Of a DNA stretch of 64,000 nt, positions 22,791 through 32,380 are shown one piece after another (position 1 is the stretch's first letter; each line of letters starts with the position of its first letter). The notes beneath the pieces are model-generated. The model saw only the letters and a program-made list of their open reading frames with translations, was not told where the DNA came from and did not search any database. The DNA comes from Rugalucina vietnamica (Eukaryota > Mollusca > Bivalvia > Lucinida > Lucinidae), in the NCBI GenBank assembly GCA_964017185.1, contig OZ024869.1, forward strand, positions 57,438,761 to 57,502,760, given 5' to 3'. Made by a program: the position numbers and the translations under genes.

Positions 22791-24825
22791 GAAGAAAGAA
22801 AGAAAACAAAACATGATGCAATTATGCAATTTATTTTTTATGATCAGGCACGAATCGCACAATAGAGGTACAAATTGCCTGCGGGGATTCAGTGTGCAGG
22901 CTAATCTTAAGAGTTCAGAGAGTGAATAGGGACCGGTCCGATGGCCTACTGTCGTTAATTTTAGTTGTGAATTGTCACAGCGTCTATCACCTCGATGCAG
23001 TTATTGACACATATGTTGATTTGCACAAACACAGTCTCATGTCTTAAAATGAATTGGAATTTAGACGCATTAAATTTATTTTTCAGACTAAAAACTGTTT
23101 GTAATAAAAAAAAATCTATTTTTATAGGTGAAAATTAGCTTCCTTCGTTTTGCGCCTAGAAATAATGCTTTGTTATATTGCCAATCTCGGAGACTCGCCA
23201 ATATGTATGTACGTGTTTATGGAGCAGATATGGTGTGCAGGCTGATCGGAACATGTTTTCTTATCCATATACTCAGATCTATATCCAAAGTCTTGGGTGC
23301 ATCTAGTTTCTGTACTTGCGTAGAATATATAATGTTGGGCCTAGTCCTCTTTCACAGCGATTTTTTTTGTTTTCTACATGTAGCTCTAAATAGATCATTT
23401 ATTTTACGAAGAAAAAACATACGCAAGATGCAATCTCTATAATTCCAAACGCTGAATTTGTCAAAATCACCTATCGTCAAGGTAATACGGCCGCAGGCCC
23501 CAGCTTTTATTGCAGGGAATGTTTATTTAAGACACGCGCCACAAGTTGATTTGAGAATGACAACCTGATTCAATGTGTGAACAATCAGTTTGGCCGCGAC
23601 ATGAAAAAAAAATCTTGCTTAATGTTTTCACCAGCCTGTCATCAAACCAGGCCGGTTTGTGACTACAGATGATAACGCTCTTACAAAACTCGGAGTTTGG
23701 GACAGGTATACTATCTACATAGCAAAATCATTCACGCTGATTAAATACATGTTCAATTCTCATGCAGCTTATTTTCATCTATAAAAAGGTATCTAACATG
23801 TATTTCGCGTTAAAAGTTCTCTTTGTAGGTAATAGTTTTATTAAAAAAGATGCATTTAGTAAGTCAAAATTTTTAAATTCCACAATTCATAAAATAAGTT
23901 CTTTAATTAAACATGATTTGAACTTCATATTTTCATCGTTTCTTTCTTTCTCTCTTATACTATGCATTCTAACACGCATTGATTAAATATATGTACAATT
24001 TCCATGCAGTTGATTTCTACCTGTTAAACGTTGTCTATCATGGTGTCTACATGTATGTCGCGGTATATTAAATGATTTTAAGTTCTCACTTCCAGCTAAA
24101 CTGCTGTTGAGTAAAACAAATCACTATAGCGAGTACAAACCTTTAATTTCTGCATTGAATTCGGCTCCTTTCATTAAAATAATTTCTTTAATTAAACATG
24201 ATCTTTCATTCTTTCTTTATTTCTTTATTGAATAACCGACTCAACTGGTTACAGTGGTAGCGACGCTGCTCCTCTTGGTTTGGACTTAGGCATTTCATAG
24301 AGTAAGTCAGGATGGTAGTTGCGAAACTCGTAATTTTGCATCTTCTGAGTCAAATGGAAGAAATTTTGAAAATACTTATTTTATTATAAAACACATCAGA
24401 TTAAAGCTTATAAAATTTTCTAAATGGTGATAACTTATAAAAAGTTCGCAAAAAATCCCAAATTTATGAAATTTAAGGCTAAAAATGACTTCTTACACCT
24501 TTTCGCAAAATTCCTACTGTGTCTATGAGATTAATATGGACGAACTTTCGAATATGGAAGGATTTTCAATCGCAAAAGGAAGAAACAAGGCAAATACTTA
24601 TTTTGTATATTTTTATACCACATTTTATGGCATATTATAAACATTGTGACCATAACTTATAAAATTTTGTCGTAAAACGGAAAAAGTGTCATTTTTAACA
24701 TTTTATATGGTTTTCCTATTCAATTGTGTACATCGCTCACCAGTAATTTCACAGGTAAGCGCTCGGGTATTTCCGTAAATCCGATAATAGCCGATGGTGC
24801 TAGTGAAGACTATTGTTCCCTATGG

Positions 24826-24854
24826 TAAAGAAAGAAAGAAAGAAAGAAAGAAAG
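24826..24854 (+). repeat. (AAAG)n microsatellite
   Basis: About seven AAAG units lie within the hAT-like element. Confidence 0.9.
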
Positions 24855-25319
24855 ACTTAAGACGTCCCGGGTTTTATCTCCATGTGATAAAACGGCTTAC
24901 ACCAAAAGTCAAATAATCGAGCATTTCCATTTTGATATCGAAAGTAGACAAAAAATGTCGAAGCAGGGCGACATTAGTTTTTGATAATTTTTGTCTCTTT
25001 TGAAATCCAGATTTTAAGGACGAGTGCACCAGCAGTAAGGACGAGTGAAAATTGTTTACAACTCGCCCCACAGGACGAGTAGGTCCTCAGAAAAATTTCT
25101 AGGCCTGAAATGATGTTAAAGTCTGCTTTGTATGGAATGCATATTTTCCCATGGTACCTCAGAACATGGTGTGAATAAACCTATCTGCCAAAAAAATTTC
25201 CAGAGCAGCCCACCTAAACCATTTATGGGAAGGTTAAAACTATTCAAAAATGCATTCAAACCAACTATAGCAGGAGATGTCACCTCCTTCAAAAATTACC
25301 CTGGCTGGATTCTAGGGTA

Positions 25320-27180
25320 GGCCAAGTGGTTTCAGAGAAGAAGATCTTTGAATATTTTTGTAATATTCATGTATATTGCCCCAGGGTGGGGGCAGACCAA
25401 CCCCTAGGGTCCAAATTTTTTCAGAATTACCTACCTTCAGTCCATTGACCCTTTTCCTGCAAGATTTGCCTTTCAAATGACATTTTAACAATTTTTCCCA
25501 TTCAAATGCATGGGCGACCTATGTTGACCTTGCCGTAAAATATGTCAAGGTCACCCAAAGGACATAATTTATATATACATTGTAGTACTCTAGTCCCTGA
25601 TGCTTCATGCCAAGTTTCGTTGAAATCGGTCCAGTGGTTCCTGAGAAGAAGAATTTTGAAGGGTTTTTACCATATAAGGGTATGGTGGCCATCTTGGTCA
25701 TGTGACCTGGATTATTAATAAACAAATTGGTTCCCCCTTCCTATAGATGCTTCATACAAAATTTGGCTTTGATTGGCCAAGTGGTTTCAGAGAAGAAGAT
25801 CTTTGAATATTTTAAATATACATGTATATTGCCCCAGGGTGGGGGCAGACCAACCCCTAGGGTCCAATTTTTTTTTCAGAATTACCTACCTTCAGTCCAT
25901 TTGCCCATTTCCTGCAAGATTTGCCTTTCAAATGACATTTTAACAATTTTTCCCATTCAAATGCATGGGCGACCTATGTTGACCTTGCCGTAAAATAGGT
26001 CAAGGTCATCCAAAGGTCATAATTTATTAACACATTGTAGTACTCTAGTCCCCAATGCTTCATGCCAAGTTTCGTTGAAATCGGTCCAGTGGTTCCGGAG
26101 AAGAAGAATTTTGAAGGGTTTTTACCATATATGGGCATGGCCGCCATCTTGGTCATGTGACCTGGATTATTTATAAACACATTGATTCCCCCTTCCTATA
26201 GATGCTTCATATAAAATTTGGCTTTGATTGGCCAAGTGGTTTCAGAGAAGAAGATCTTTGAATATTTTTAATATACATGTATATTGCCCCAGGGTGGGGG
26301 CAGACCCACCCCTAGGGTCCAACTTTTTTTCAGAATTACCTACCTTCAGTCCATTTGCCCATTTCCTGCAAGATTTGCCTTTCAAGTGACATTTTAACAA
26401 TTTTTCCCATTCAAATGCATGGGCGACCCATGTTGACCTTGCCATAAAATAGGTCAAGGTCATCCAAAGGTCATAATTTATAAACACATTGTAGTACTCT
26501 AGTCCCCGATGCTTCATGCCAAGTTTCGTTGAAATCGGTCCAGCGGTTCCGGAAAAGAAGAATTTTGAAGGGTTTTTACCATATATGGGCATGGCGGCCA
26601 TCTTGGTCATGTGACCTGGATTATTTATAAACACATTGATTCCCCCTTCCTATAGATGCTTCATATAAAATTTGGCTTTGATTGGCCAAGTGGTTTCAGA
26701 GAAGAAGATCTTTGAATATTTTTGTAATATACATGTATATTGCCCTGGGGTGGGGGCAGACCAACCCTGGGGTCCAAATTTTTTTCAGAATTACCTACCT
26801 TCAGTCCATTTGCCCATTTCCTCCAAGATTTGCCTTTTAAATGACATTTTAACAATTTTCCCCATTCAAATGCATGGGCGTCCTATGTTGACCTTGCCAT
26901 AAAATAGGTCAAGGTCATCCAAAGGTCATTATTTATAAACACATTGTAGTACTCTAGTCCCCGATGCTTCATGCCAAGTTTCGTTGAAATCAGTCCAGTG
27001 GTTCCAGAGGAGAAGATTTTTGAAGGGTTTTTACCATATAAGGGCATGGCGGCCATCTTGGTCCTGTGAACTGGATTATTTATAAACACATTGGTTCCCC
27101 CTTCCCATAGATGCTTCATATAAAATTTGGCTTTAATTGGCCAAGCGGTTTCAGAGAAGAAGATCTTTGAAAATGGTGGA
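25320..27180 (+). repeat. 455-bp tandem array (core of A1)
   Basis: Four units; the block TTTGATTGGCCAAG recurs at 25317 (partial), 25771, 26225, 26680 and 27135, i.e. every 454-455 bp. Each unit holds TTCAGAGAAGAAGATCTTTG, ATACATGTATATTGCCC, TTGACCTTGCCGTAAAATAG, GTCAAGGTCATCCAAAGGTC and ATATATGGGCATGGC. Units are highly alike. Short minus-strand frames of up to about 130 codons recur in each unit, but 455 is not a multiple of three and the frames do not join. Confidence 0.92.
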
Positions 27181-27244
27181 CGACGACGGACGATGGACGC
27201 CGGATCATGGCCATCCTATAAGCTCACCTTGTGAGCCTAACGGC

Positions 27245-30200
27245 TCAGGTGAGCTTAATATCTTCGATAAAGCCTAATTCTAGATCATCGCCATTTCCCA
27301 GTAATGTAATATCACATCTTTGACTTTGTGTTAATTCTACATCATGATTTTCTGTCTGAATAATGGCAACAGCTGCATGCTCAGAAGTATTCAATTCAAC
27401 ATCCTGGTTCCCTGTTTTACTGTTTTCAACATCCAGCCTACATCTGTGTGTTGAAGTCTTCTTTCCTGTATCTTTGGTAATACTTTTTAAATTACTGAAA
27501 GCTTCAGAAGGTAATTTGTCAACAATGACCCGAGATTTAATTTTCTCTGGTGTCAAAATCTTCAACATTTGTTCTTTTATTTTGTTTTCAGAGTCATTTC
27601 CTTTCTCCTTCCAGTTTTCAATGTCTCCCAAACTTAATCTTGCCAGTTTGACTACACAGTCATTACTTGTATTTGCTGTTACTGATGCCTTATCACTTTC
27701 TTCAAGAAGCCTTTTTCTCTGGCCATGTAACATTTTGTTTTTGTGGGGACCATGGCTACTCATTTGAATGGTTTTGGTACTTGGTGATGATTGTTTCAAC
27801 TTTATTCTTTTCAGGTGGGTGTCTTTGTTTTCAATCAAAGATAGTGCCTTCTGGTGGGCTTTTCTTTTAGTTACACATGCTTGCTCCAAAAGTCTGCTTG
27901 ATTTCTTGACAGGTGTTCTAAAGTCAACGTCTTTTCTTCCAAGAGAGGTTGTCTTTCCTCTGATGTGCTCAGATGAAACTTTAGATCTGTTTTGTGTTCT
28001 CCCTACTGCATTTGAACAGCTGCTCACATTTCTGACCGACCTTGTTAAATTTGTTTTACCATTAGTGTCTTCAATGTTACTTTTTGCTGTTGCTTTTTCA
28101 TCTTTTGAATCTTTCATAATGGCAACATTGTCATCTAATCTTTTTAATGGTACTATGGGTGTTTTTCTGAAGTCAATTTTGTCTTTGACCTTCTTGGCAT
28201 CCCACCACAATGTTTCTGATATATTAAACATTTGGCTATTTTCTCTCTTTAACTGCATCTTTGAATTTCTTTCAGGCTTAACTAAATCTGTCAAACAGAT
28301 TTCCAAATTTTTAATGCCATACTTCTTCATAAGTTTATCGTTTTCTTGGGTAAAACATGCTTTGGTCTGCTGAATTCCACAATTATTCATTGCTTGCTTT
28401 GATTTTCTTTTTGGCTCAGACTGTACAGAAGTTTGCATTTTCTGATTATTTAATGGCACATTCCTTTCAGATGACAAAGATCTATTTCCCCTTTTAAATG
28501 TTTGAACATTGCTTTGTTGGCAAATTTTGTCAGATCTCAGCTCTCTTTTTCCAATATTTGCATTTTTATCAACTTCAATAACTGACACTTTTTTAACAGA
28601 TGGATAGTTTTGTGAATGTCTTGAACATGATTTTACAGTAGTTTGCAAAGGTTTCTCCATCATATTTGTTACCATAATATCACTGTTATCATGTTTATCT
28701 GCTTCATATCCATCTTCTAATTCCTCAACATTGGTTTGGGGTAAATCCCAGTCAATATCGCTCTCATCACTGTGGTCATTGAAACCTTTAAGCCAGTTAA
28801 TTGATGGTAAACTAGAATCATGATCAGGAATTACATTTGAAGCAATGCATTCTTCATGTTTTAGTACAACACTTGCTTCTTGAATTTTATACTTTTTTAA
28901 TAAAACTTTGTCCTGCTCTGATACTCTAAATCTTCTTTTACTGACCATACACAGGTTTGAGGTTTCTAAGCCTGCATTTTGCAAGAGTTTGTCAATATAT
29001 ACAGTGTCATCCTTTTCTTTGACTGGTTTGGTTTCAGAAATAGCTTGACCAGTGTGCCTTACATGTTTTTGTTTGTGCCTAGCTACACTGTCCTGCAAGT
29101 TAGCATCAAGGCATAGTCTCTCCACATCAACTGTTAAATATTTGTCACCAAGTAATTCTTCTGCACTTTTGTCAATTTGCTCCACACTTTCATGACTAAT
29201 TTCACCATTTAAACTATGACCTTCCATGTGTATATTAAGAATATCATTTGAAAGACATTTAAATGCACATAGACCACAATAAAAGAATATACATTTGTTT
29301 GAACTAGCACTCTCATTTTCACCCAAAGGATTTTCATTTCTGTTTCTCAATGGTTCTGTTTTGTTAGGAATATCTTCTTTATCATCTATTTCTATGACAA
29401 GCACTGGCTCTTCAATTATTTCAATATCACTATCATTTGATTCATATGTTTCCAACTCATTTTGCTTGGTGCTTTTATTTTCTTTACATTTTCCATTACC
29501 CTTGGCTCTACCTGCCCTGAACCTTGAACTTTGTCTTTCTGAGCTATCTGAATTTTTTTCAACATTTTTGCTCTTATTTCTATTATGGTCATTGGCAGCA
29601 GGTATGCAAACCCTTCCCCTACCTCTTTTAGTCCTAGTTTCATCTTTCTGTTTTCCATTTCTTTTCTTCAGAGTTAATTTTACTATCAGTTCATTCTTCA
29701 AATTTTCATTATGGTCATCCAAAACAACTTGAGAGTGCACTTTATCCTGATGGTCATTAAGATCTGATTCAAAGAAGTATTCCCCGCCACATATGTTACA
29801 TTTCCAAAGGCATTCCTGATTATCAGCACCAGTGACTTTATTACTTACTTCAGTGGTGTCACCATGTTCCTCTTTCATATGAATAATAAATGCATTTTCA
29901 TCAATGGGACTTTCTGTACATAAAGAACAAAGCCATCTATTTTCTTCATGCGTGTTTTCAATGCTGATTTCATCATTTGAGGAGTTTTGATGTGTTTTAC
30001 AATTTGACTGAATTGTGGAGATTCCAACTAGGGAAGTCTTTTTTGTTTTATCCATTTTTGATTTCTGATTCAGAATACTTAGTGTTTCTTTCTTTTTGCC
30101 CGTGACACTATTTAGATTTTCCATTGCCATTTCTGTTTTGTCTGTCTCTCTTACACCATCACTTGTCATTTTTTGTTGATTCAAAGAATCAGGAGACTTG

Positions 30201-32313
30201 TTCACTGACAATTCCAGACGCTCTTGTAGGAAGGGGATATGTACAGTTCGCTGGTGATCAAGAAGATCACTGTCAAAGAAAAAATCACATCCACAGATAT
30301 CACAGCGGAACAAATTTGGAATTGTCTTGGCAATCCTTGATGTCTCATGCCGAGTTGTTCTGTTTCTCTTATGCACTCCGTAATGTTCAATCTTCAAATG
30401 TAAGGCTAAATCTGAAACAGTGCTAAAACTCAGAAAACACTTTGAGCATTGTTGAGATTGAACACTCAAACTATCTGTTTTATCATTGTTTGTTTTATCA
30501 AGTAGGTTATCAGGCTGGCCTGTATTATTGTCAATTCTCAAGAACATGGTATCACCCACAACATCTACATGCCCAGTAGCATCATCAAAACCTAAGCTGG
30601 CTCTTGACATCTCAGAAATATTGTTAGTGTTTGTTGTATTTTGGACATTCATTTCCCCAAATGTCCCTAAAGCATTATTTTCCTGTAAAACTGTTTGAGC
30701 AACTGAATATTTCAGCTGATTACCATTCTTATGTAGTGGATTAACAGGATCAAAATTAATGACTGGGTTCAAATCAAGACCAAATGTCACTTTCTCTGAT
30801 CTTTCATACTGACATGACTGTAAACTTGATGTTGCTTGGAGCAAACTCTCCAGATCCACAGACTTGATAGGCTGATTAAGTTGCTCTGCCTGAAGGTTTC
30901 TAGCTAGCATCGGGTCCCCAACAGGAAGTACTGGTATCCTGGGTGTACTATACCCACCCATAGTCTGACTGAAGGAAGCATAAGATGGAAAATATGTACT
31001 TCCTGGCTGTTGAAGTGGGAATCTACCGTTAGACAGAGATGAAGGTGGCAGTGGATATCTGGGTGAAAGAGAGGACACTTGTGGAGGCCTTAGGAACATT
31101 TGATGTGGCTGGAGAACAGAGACATGAGGATAATCAGGACATAACTCAGCATGTTGATTCTGTTTTGAGAGTTGTCTGGTCTGGATGTCTGTGACGTTGC
31201 TGGGACAGGGAACATTGGAATGAGTTGGCTCTTTTTCCAATGGGAACTGTCCAGCACCCTTCATCAATGAGTCAAGTGAAGCTTGTGCTTGAATTATCCT
31301 GGAACTTCCTGCTGATAGTCCTATAAAAGAAAACAAAACATAATTTGTTCAACAAAAAACAAACACAAATAAATATCAGAGGACCAATGGTCCTGTGCAT
31401 GCTCACCTGGGTTTTGGTCAAAAGTGACCTTAAATACTCAAATAACTTCATTAACTCAGAAAGCTGTCATGTGACCCAATGTTCATTTCATTGTACCTTA
31501 AGGCATTCATACAAAGTTTGGTTAAAATCAGGGTTGCCACGCTCGGGACAGAAACATATTCCCTGAAATTTCCCTGACAATTTCCTGATGGAATTTCAAA
31601 TTTCCCTGACACTGACATCTTGGCGCGCAGTCTCTAATGACGATTTAAAAGTACCATTCGTAAAACTTGGAAAGTCATTTATCACTACACTAGCACATCA
31701 ATCAGAGATTAATTAAACATAAAATACATTTCTAGATACTATCTGTTTTAAGACTGCCAAGAAAACAATGATGGGATGTAGAAAAATTCACTACGTAATT
31801 TTACTTGAATTTGGTATTTTCAAAATTCCCTGACAAATCCCGGACATTTACCAATAATTTCAAATTTCCCTGACAGTTTGCAAAATTCCCTGACAATTTT
31901 AATTTTCTGACCTTGAAAAAATTTAAATTTCCCTGACTTTTCCCTGACGCATGGCAACACTGAAAATGACCCAGCAGTTTCTTAGAAAATCAAGTTTTAA
32001 TGTTAATACATGTATGTAAATAACTTTAAGCCAAAGTCAAGCCTTGACCTTGAATACTCACATACCTTCATAAACTCAATAAGTTGTCTGTATCTACCAT
32101 TTTTCAGGTCAGAACAGGGCAACAGGCTACAAAACATTTTGAAAAATAAAATGTATACACTTTTCCCAAGGTAGTGTAACTTCTTTTATTCTTACCAACA
32201 TGATCAATGTCCTCTGCCTGACCAGAGTTGTAACCAGGACCAACATTATCATCCCCTACGCCGTTCACCGCTGATTCCATTAAAAAGGAGATGTAGTTAC
32301 TTTGATGTGACAT
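27245..32313 (-). CDS. C2H2 zinc-finger protein, two coding exons
   Basis: Exon 1 is 32313-32196 (39 codons plus one base), with donor GTAAGA directly after it. Exon 2 is 31320-27245, preceded by TTTTGTTTTCTTTTATAG, a strong acceptor. The split Gly codon matches in phase and the product is 1397 residues. Five C2H2 fingers are seen at about 331-352, 379-400, 504-525, 547-568 and 721-741, all C-x2-C-x12-H-x3/4-H. Fingers 2 and 4 are alike (CDICGCDFFFDSDLLDH, CNICGGEYFFESDLNDH). Other traits: a basic KRGRGRV (near 605), an acidic-hydrophobic stretch DIEIIEEPVLVIEIDD (near 670) that could bind SUMO, and a repeated LLKKYKI / LMKKYGI motif (near 840 and 1035). The rest is polar and probably disordered. 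A nuclear DNA-binding role is inferred; I do not recognise an orthologue. The last codons and TGA lie in element A1. Confidence 0.85.
31377..32100 (+). mobile_element. Family-A-like pearl fragment in the intron
   Basis: It starts CAGAGGACCAATGGTCCTGT then GCTCACCTGGG, the family-A 5' end with a changed second motif. What follows (AAAAGTGACCTTAAATAC, AAGCCTTGACCTTGAATACT) is a different core. The 3' hairpin end is absent. It is split by the hAT MITE at 31529-31962. Confidence 0.6.
31529..31962. mobile_element. hAT-like MITE, 434 bp
   Basis: Ends are CAGGGTTGCCACGC and GCATGGCAACACTG, flanked by AAAAT on both sides (31524-31528, 31963-31967). Subterminal repeats of TTTCCCTGACA occur many times at both ends, as expected of hAT ends. 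The interior has no coding sequence. The 5-bp duplication matches that of the 3.6-kb element at 21516. Confidence 0.9.
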
Positions 32314-32380
32314 CTTACTGAAAATACATACAATAACCCTTAACTACAGGCTTATGATTTTGCACTGTTTTAAAACTAAA

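Larger units (their letters stand above)
21516..25107. mobile_element. hAT-like element with 5-bp duplication, 3.6 kb
   Basis: Ends are CAGGCCTAGAAA and TTTCTAGGCCTG, flanked by AAATG (21511-21515 and 25108-25112). CAG-starting ends and a 5-bp duplication fit the hAT5-type group. GGACGAGT motifs lie near both ends (21540-21610, 25020-25080) as subterminal repeats. The interior contains a SINE fragment and an (AAAG)n run but no recognisable transposase, so it is non-autonomous. It sits inside the right terminal repeat of element T. Confidence 0.75.
17010..25319. mobile_element. 8.3-kb long-TIR DNA element ('T') inserted in A1
   Basis: The ends are TACCCTAGAAC and its inverse TCTAGGGTA, flanked by GGC on each side. 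The inverted repeats are long. At about 366-368 bp from each end the block TACCCCACCCA recurs inverted (17378 and 21349), once the hAT-like insertion at 21516-25107 is discounted. Shared interior blocks include GAGGTGACATC, CTATAGTTGGTTTGAATGC and GGTGGGCTGCTCT. A third copy of the terminal repeat lies at 18005-18390. The core is a 185-bp tandem array. No transposase frame is seen. CCCTAGAA resembles piggyBac ends, but the flanks are not TTAA, so the superfamily is open. Confidence 0.8.
13656..27256 (+). mobile_element. Family-A pearl-like element A1, opened by two large insertions
   Basis: The 5' end is GAGGACCAATGGTCCTG (hairpin AGGACCA-A-TGGTCCT), then GCTCACCTGAG. The 3' end (27180-27256) has GGACGACGACGGACG, then the hairpin AGCTCACCTTGTGAGCC and GGCTCAGGTGAGCTTAA. 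Family-A sequence runs 13656-14140, resumes 16478-17009 after a retroelement, and resumes again at 25320 after an 8.3-kb TIR element. At that second break GGC is present on both sides and the interrupted block GATTGGCCAAG is restored. The element's own DNA is thus about 3 kb out of 13.6 kb. Confidence 0.8.
31321..32195 (-). other. Intron of the zinc-finger gene
   Basis: An 875-bp phase-1 intron with GTAAGA at its 5' end and a pyrimidine-rich TTTTATAG at its 3' end (minus strand). It contains a 5'-end fragment of a family-A-type pearl element and a hAT MITE. A second acceptor-like TATGTATTTTCAG lies just upstream of the exon-1 ATG (32318-32330), so a 5' UTR exon further right is likely. Confidence 0.75.

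Noticed and set aside
17010..25319. Element T as a piggyBac transposon because of CCCTAGAA ends
   Set aside because: piggyBac elements require TTAA flanks; here the flanks are GGC and no transposase is visible.
25519..27119. Repeated minus-strand frames of 65-130 codons with GHMTKMAAMPIYGKNPSKF-type peptides
   Set aside because: They recur in every 455-bp unit of family A, but the unit is not a multiple of three, the frames do not join, start positions vary, and stops fall at random. They are by-products of the repeat.
27363..29732. Plus-strand frames of 100-200 codons rich in Phe, Leu and Ser
   Set aside because: They lie antisense to the zinc-finger exon and mirror its Lys/Glu-rich codons; no independent signal.
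31321..31336. Start of the large zinc-finger frame at TTG (31336)
   Set aside because: There is no ATG, and the sequence there is a polypyrimidine tract plus AG acceptor. The exon starts at 31320 and the ATG lies in the upstream exon.
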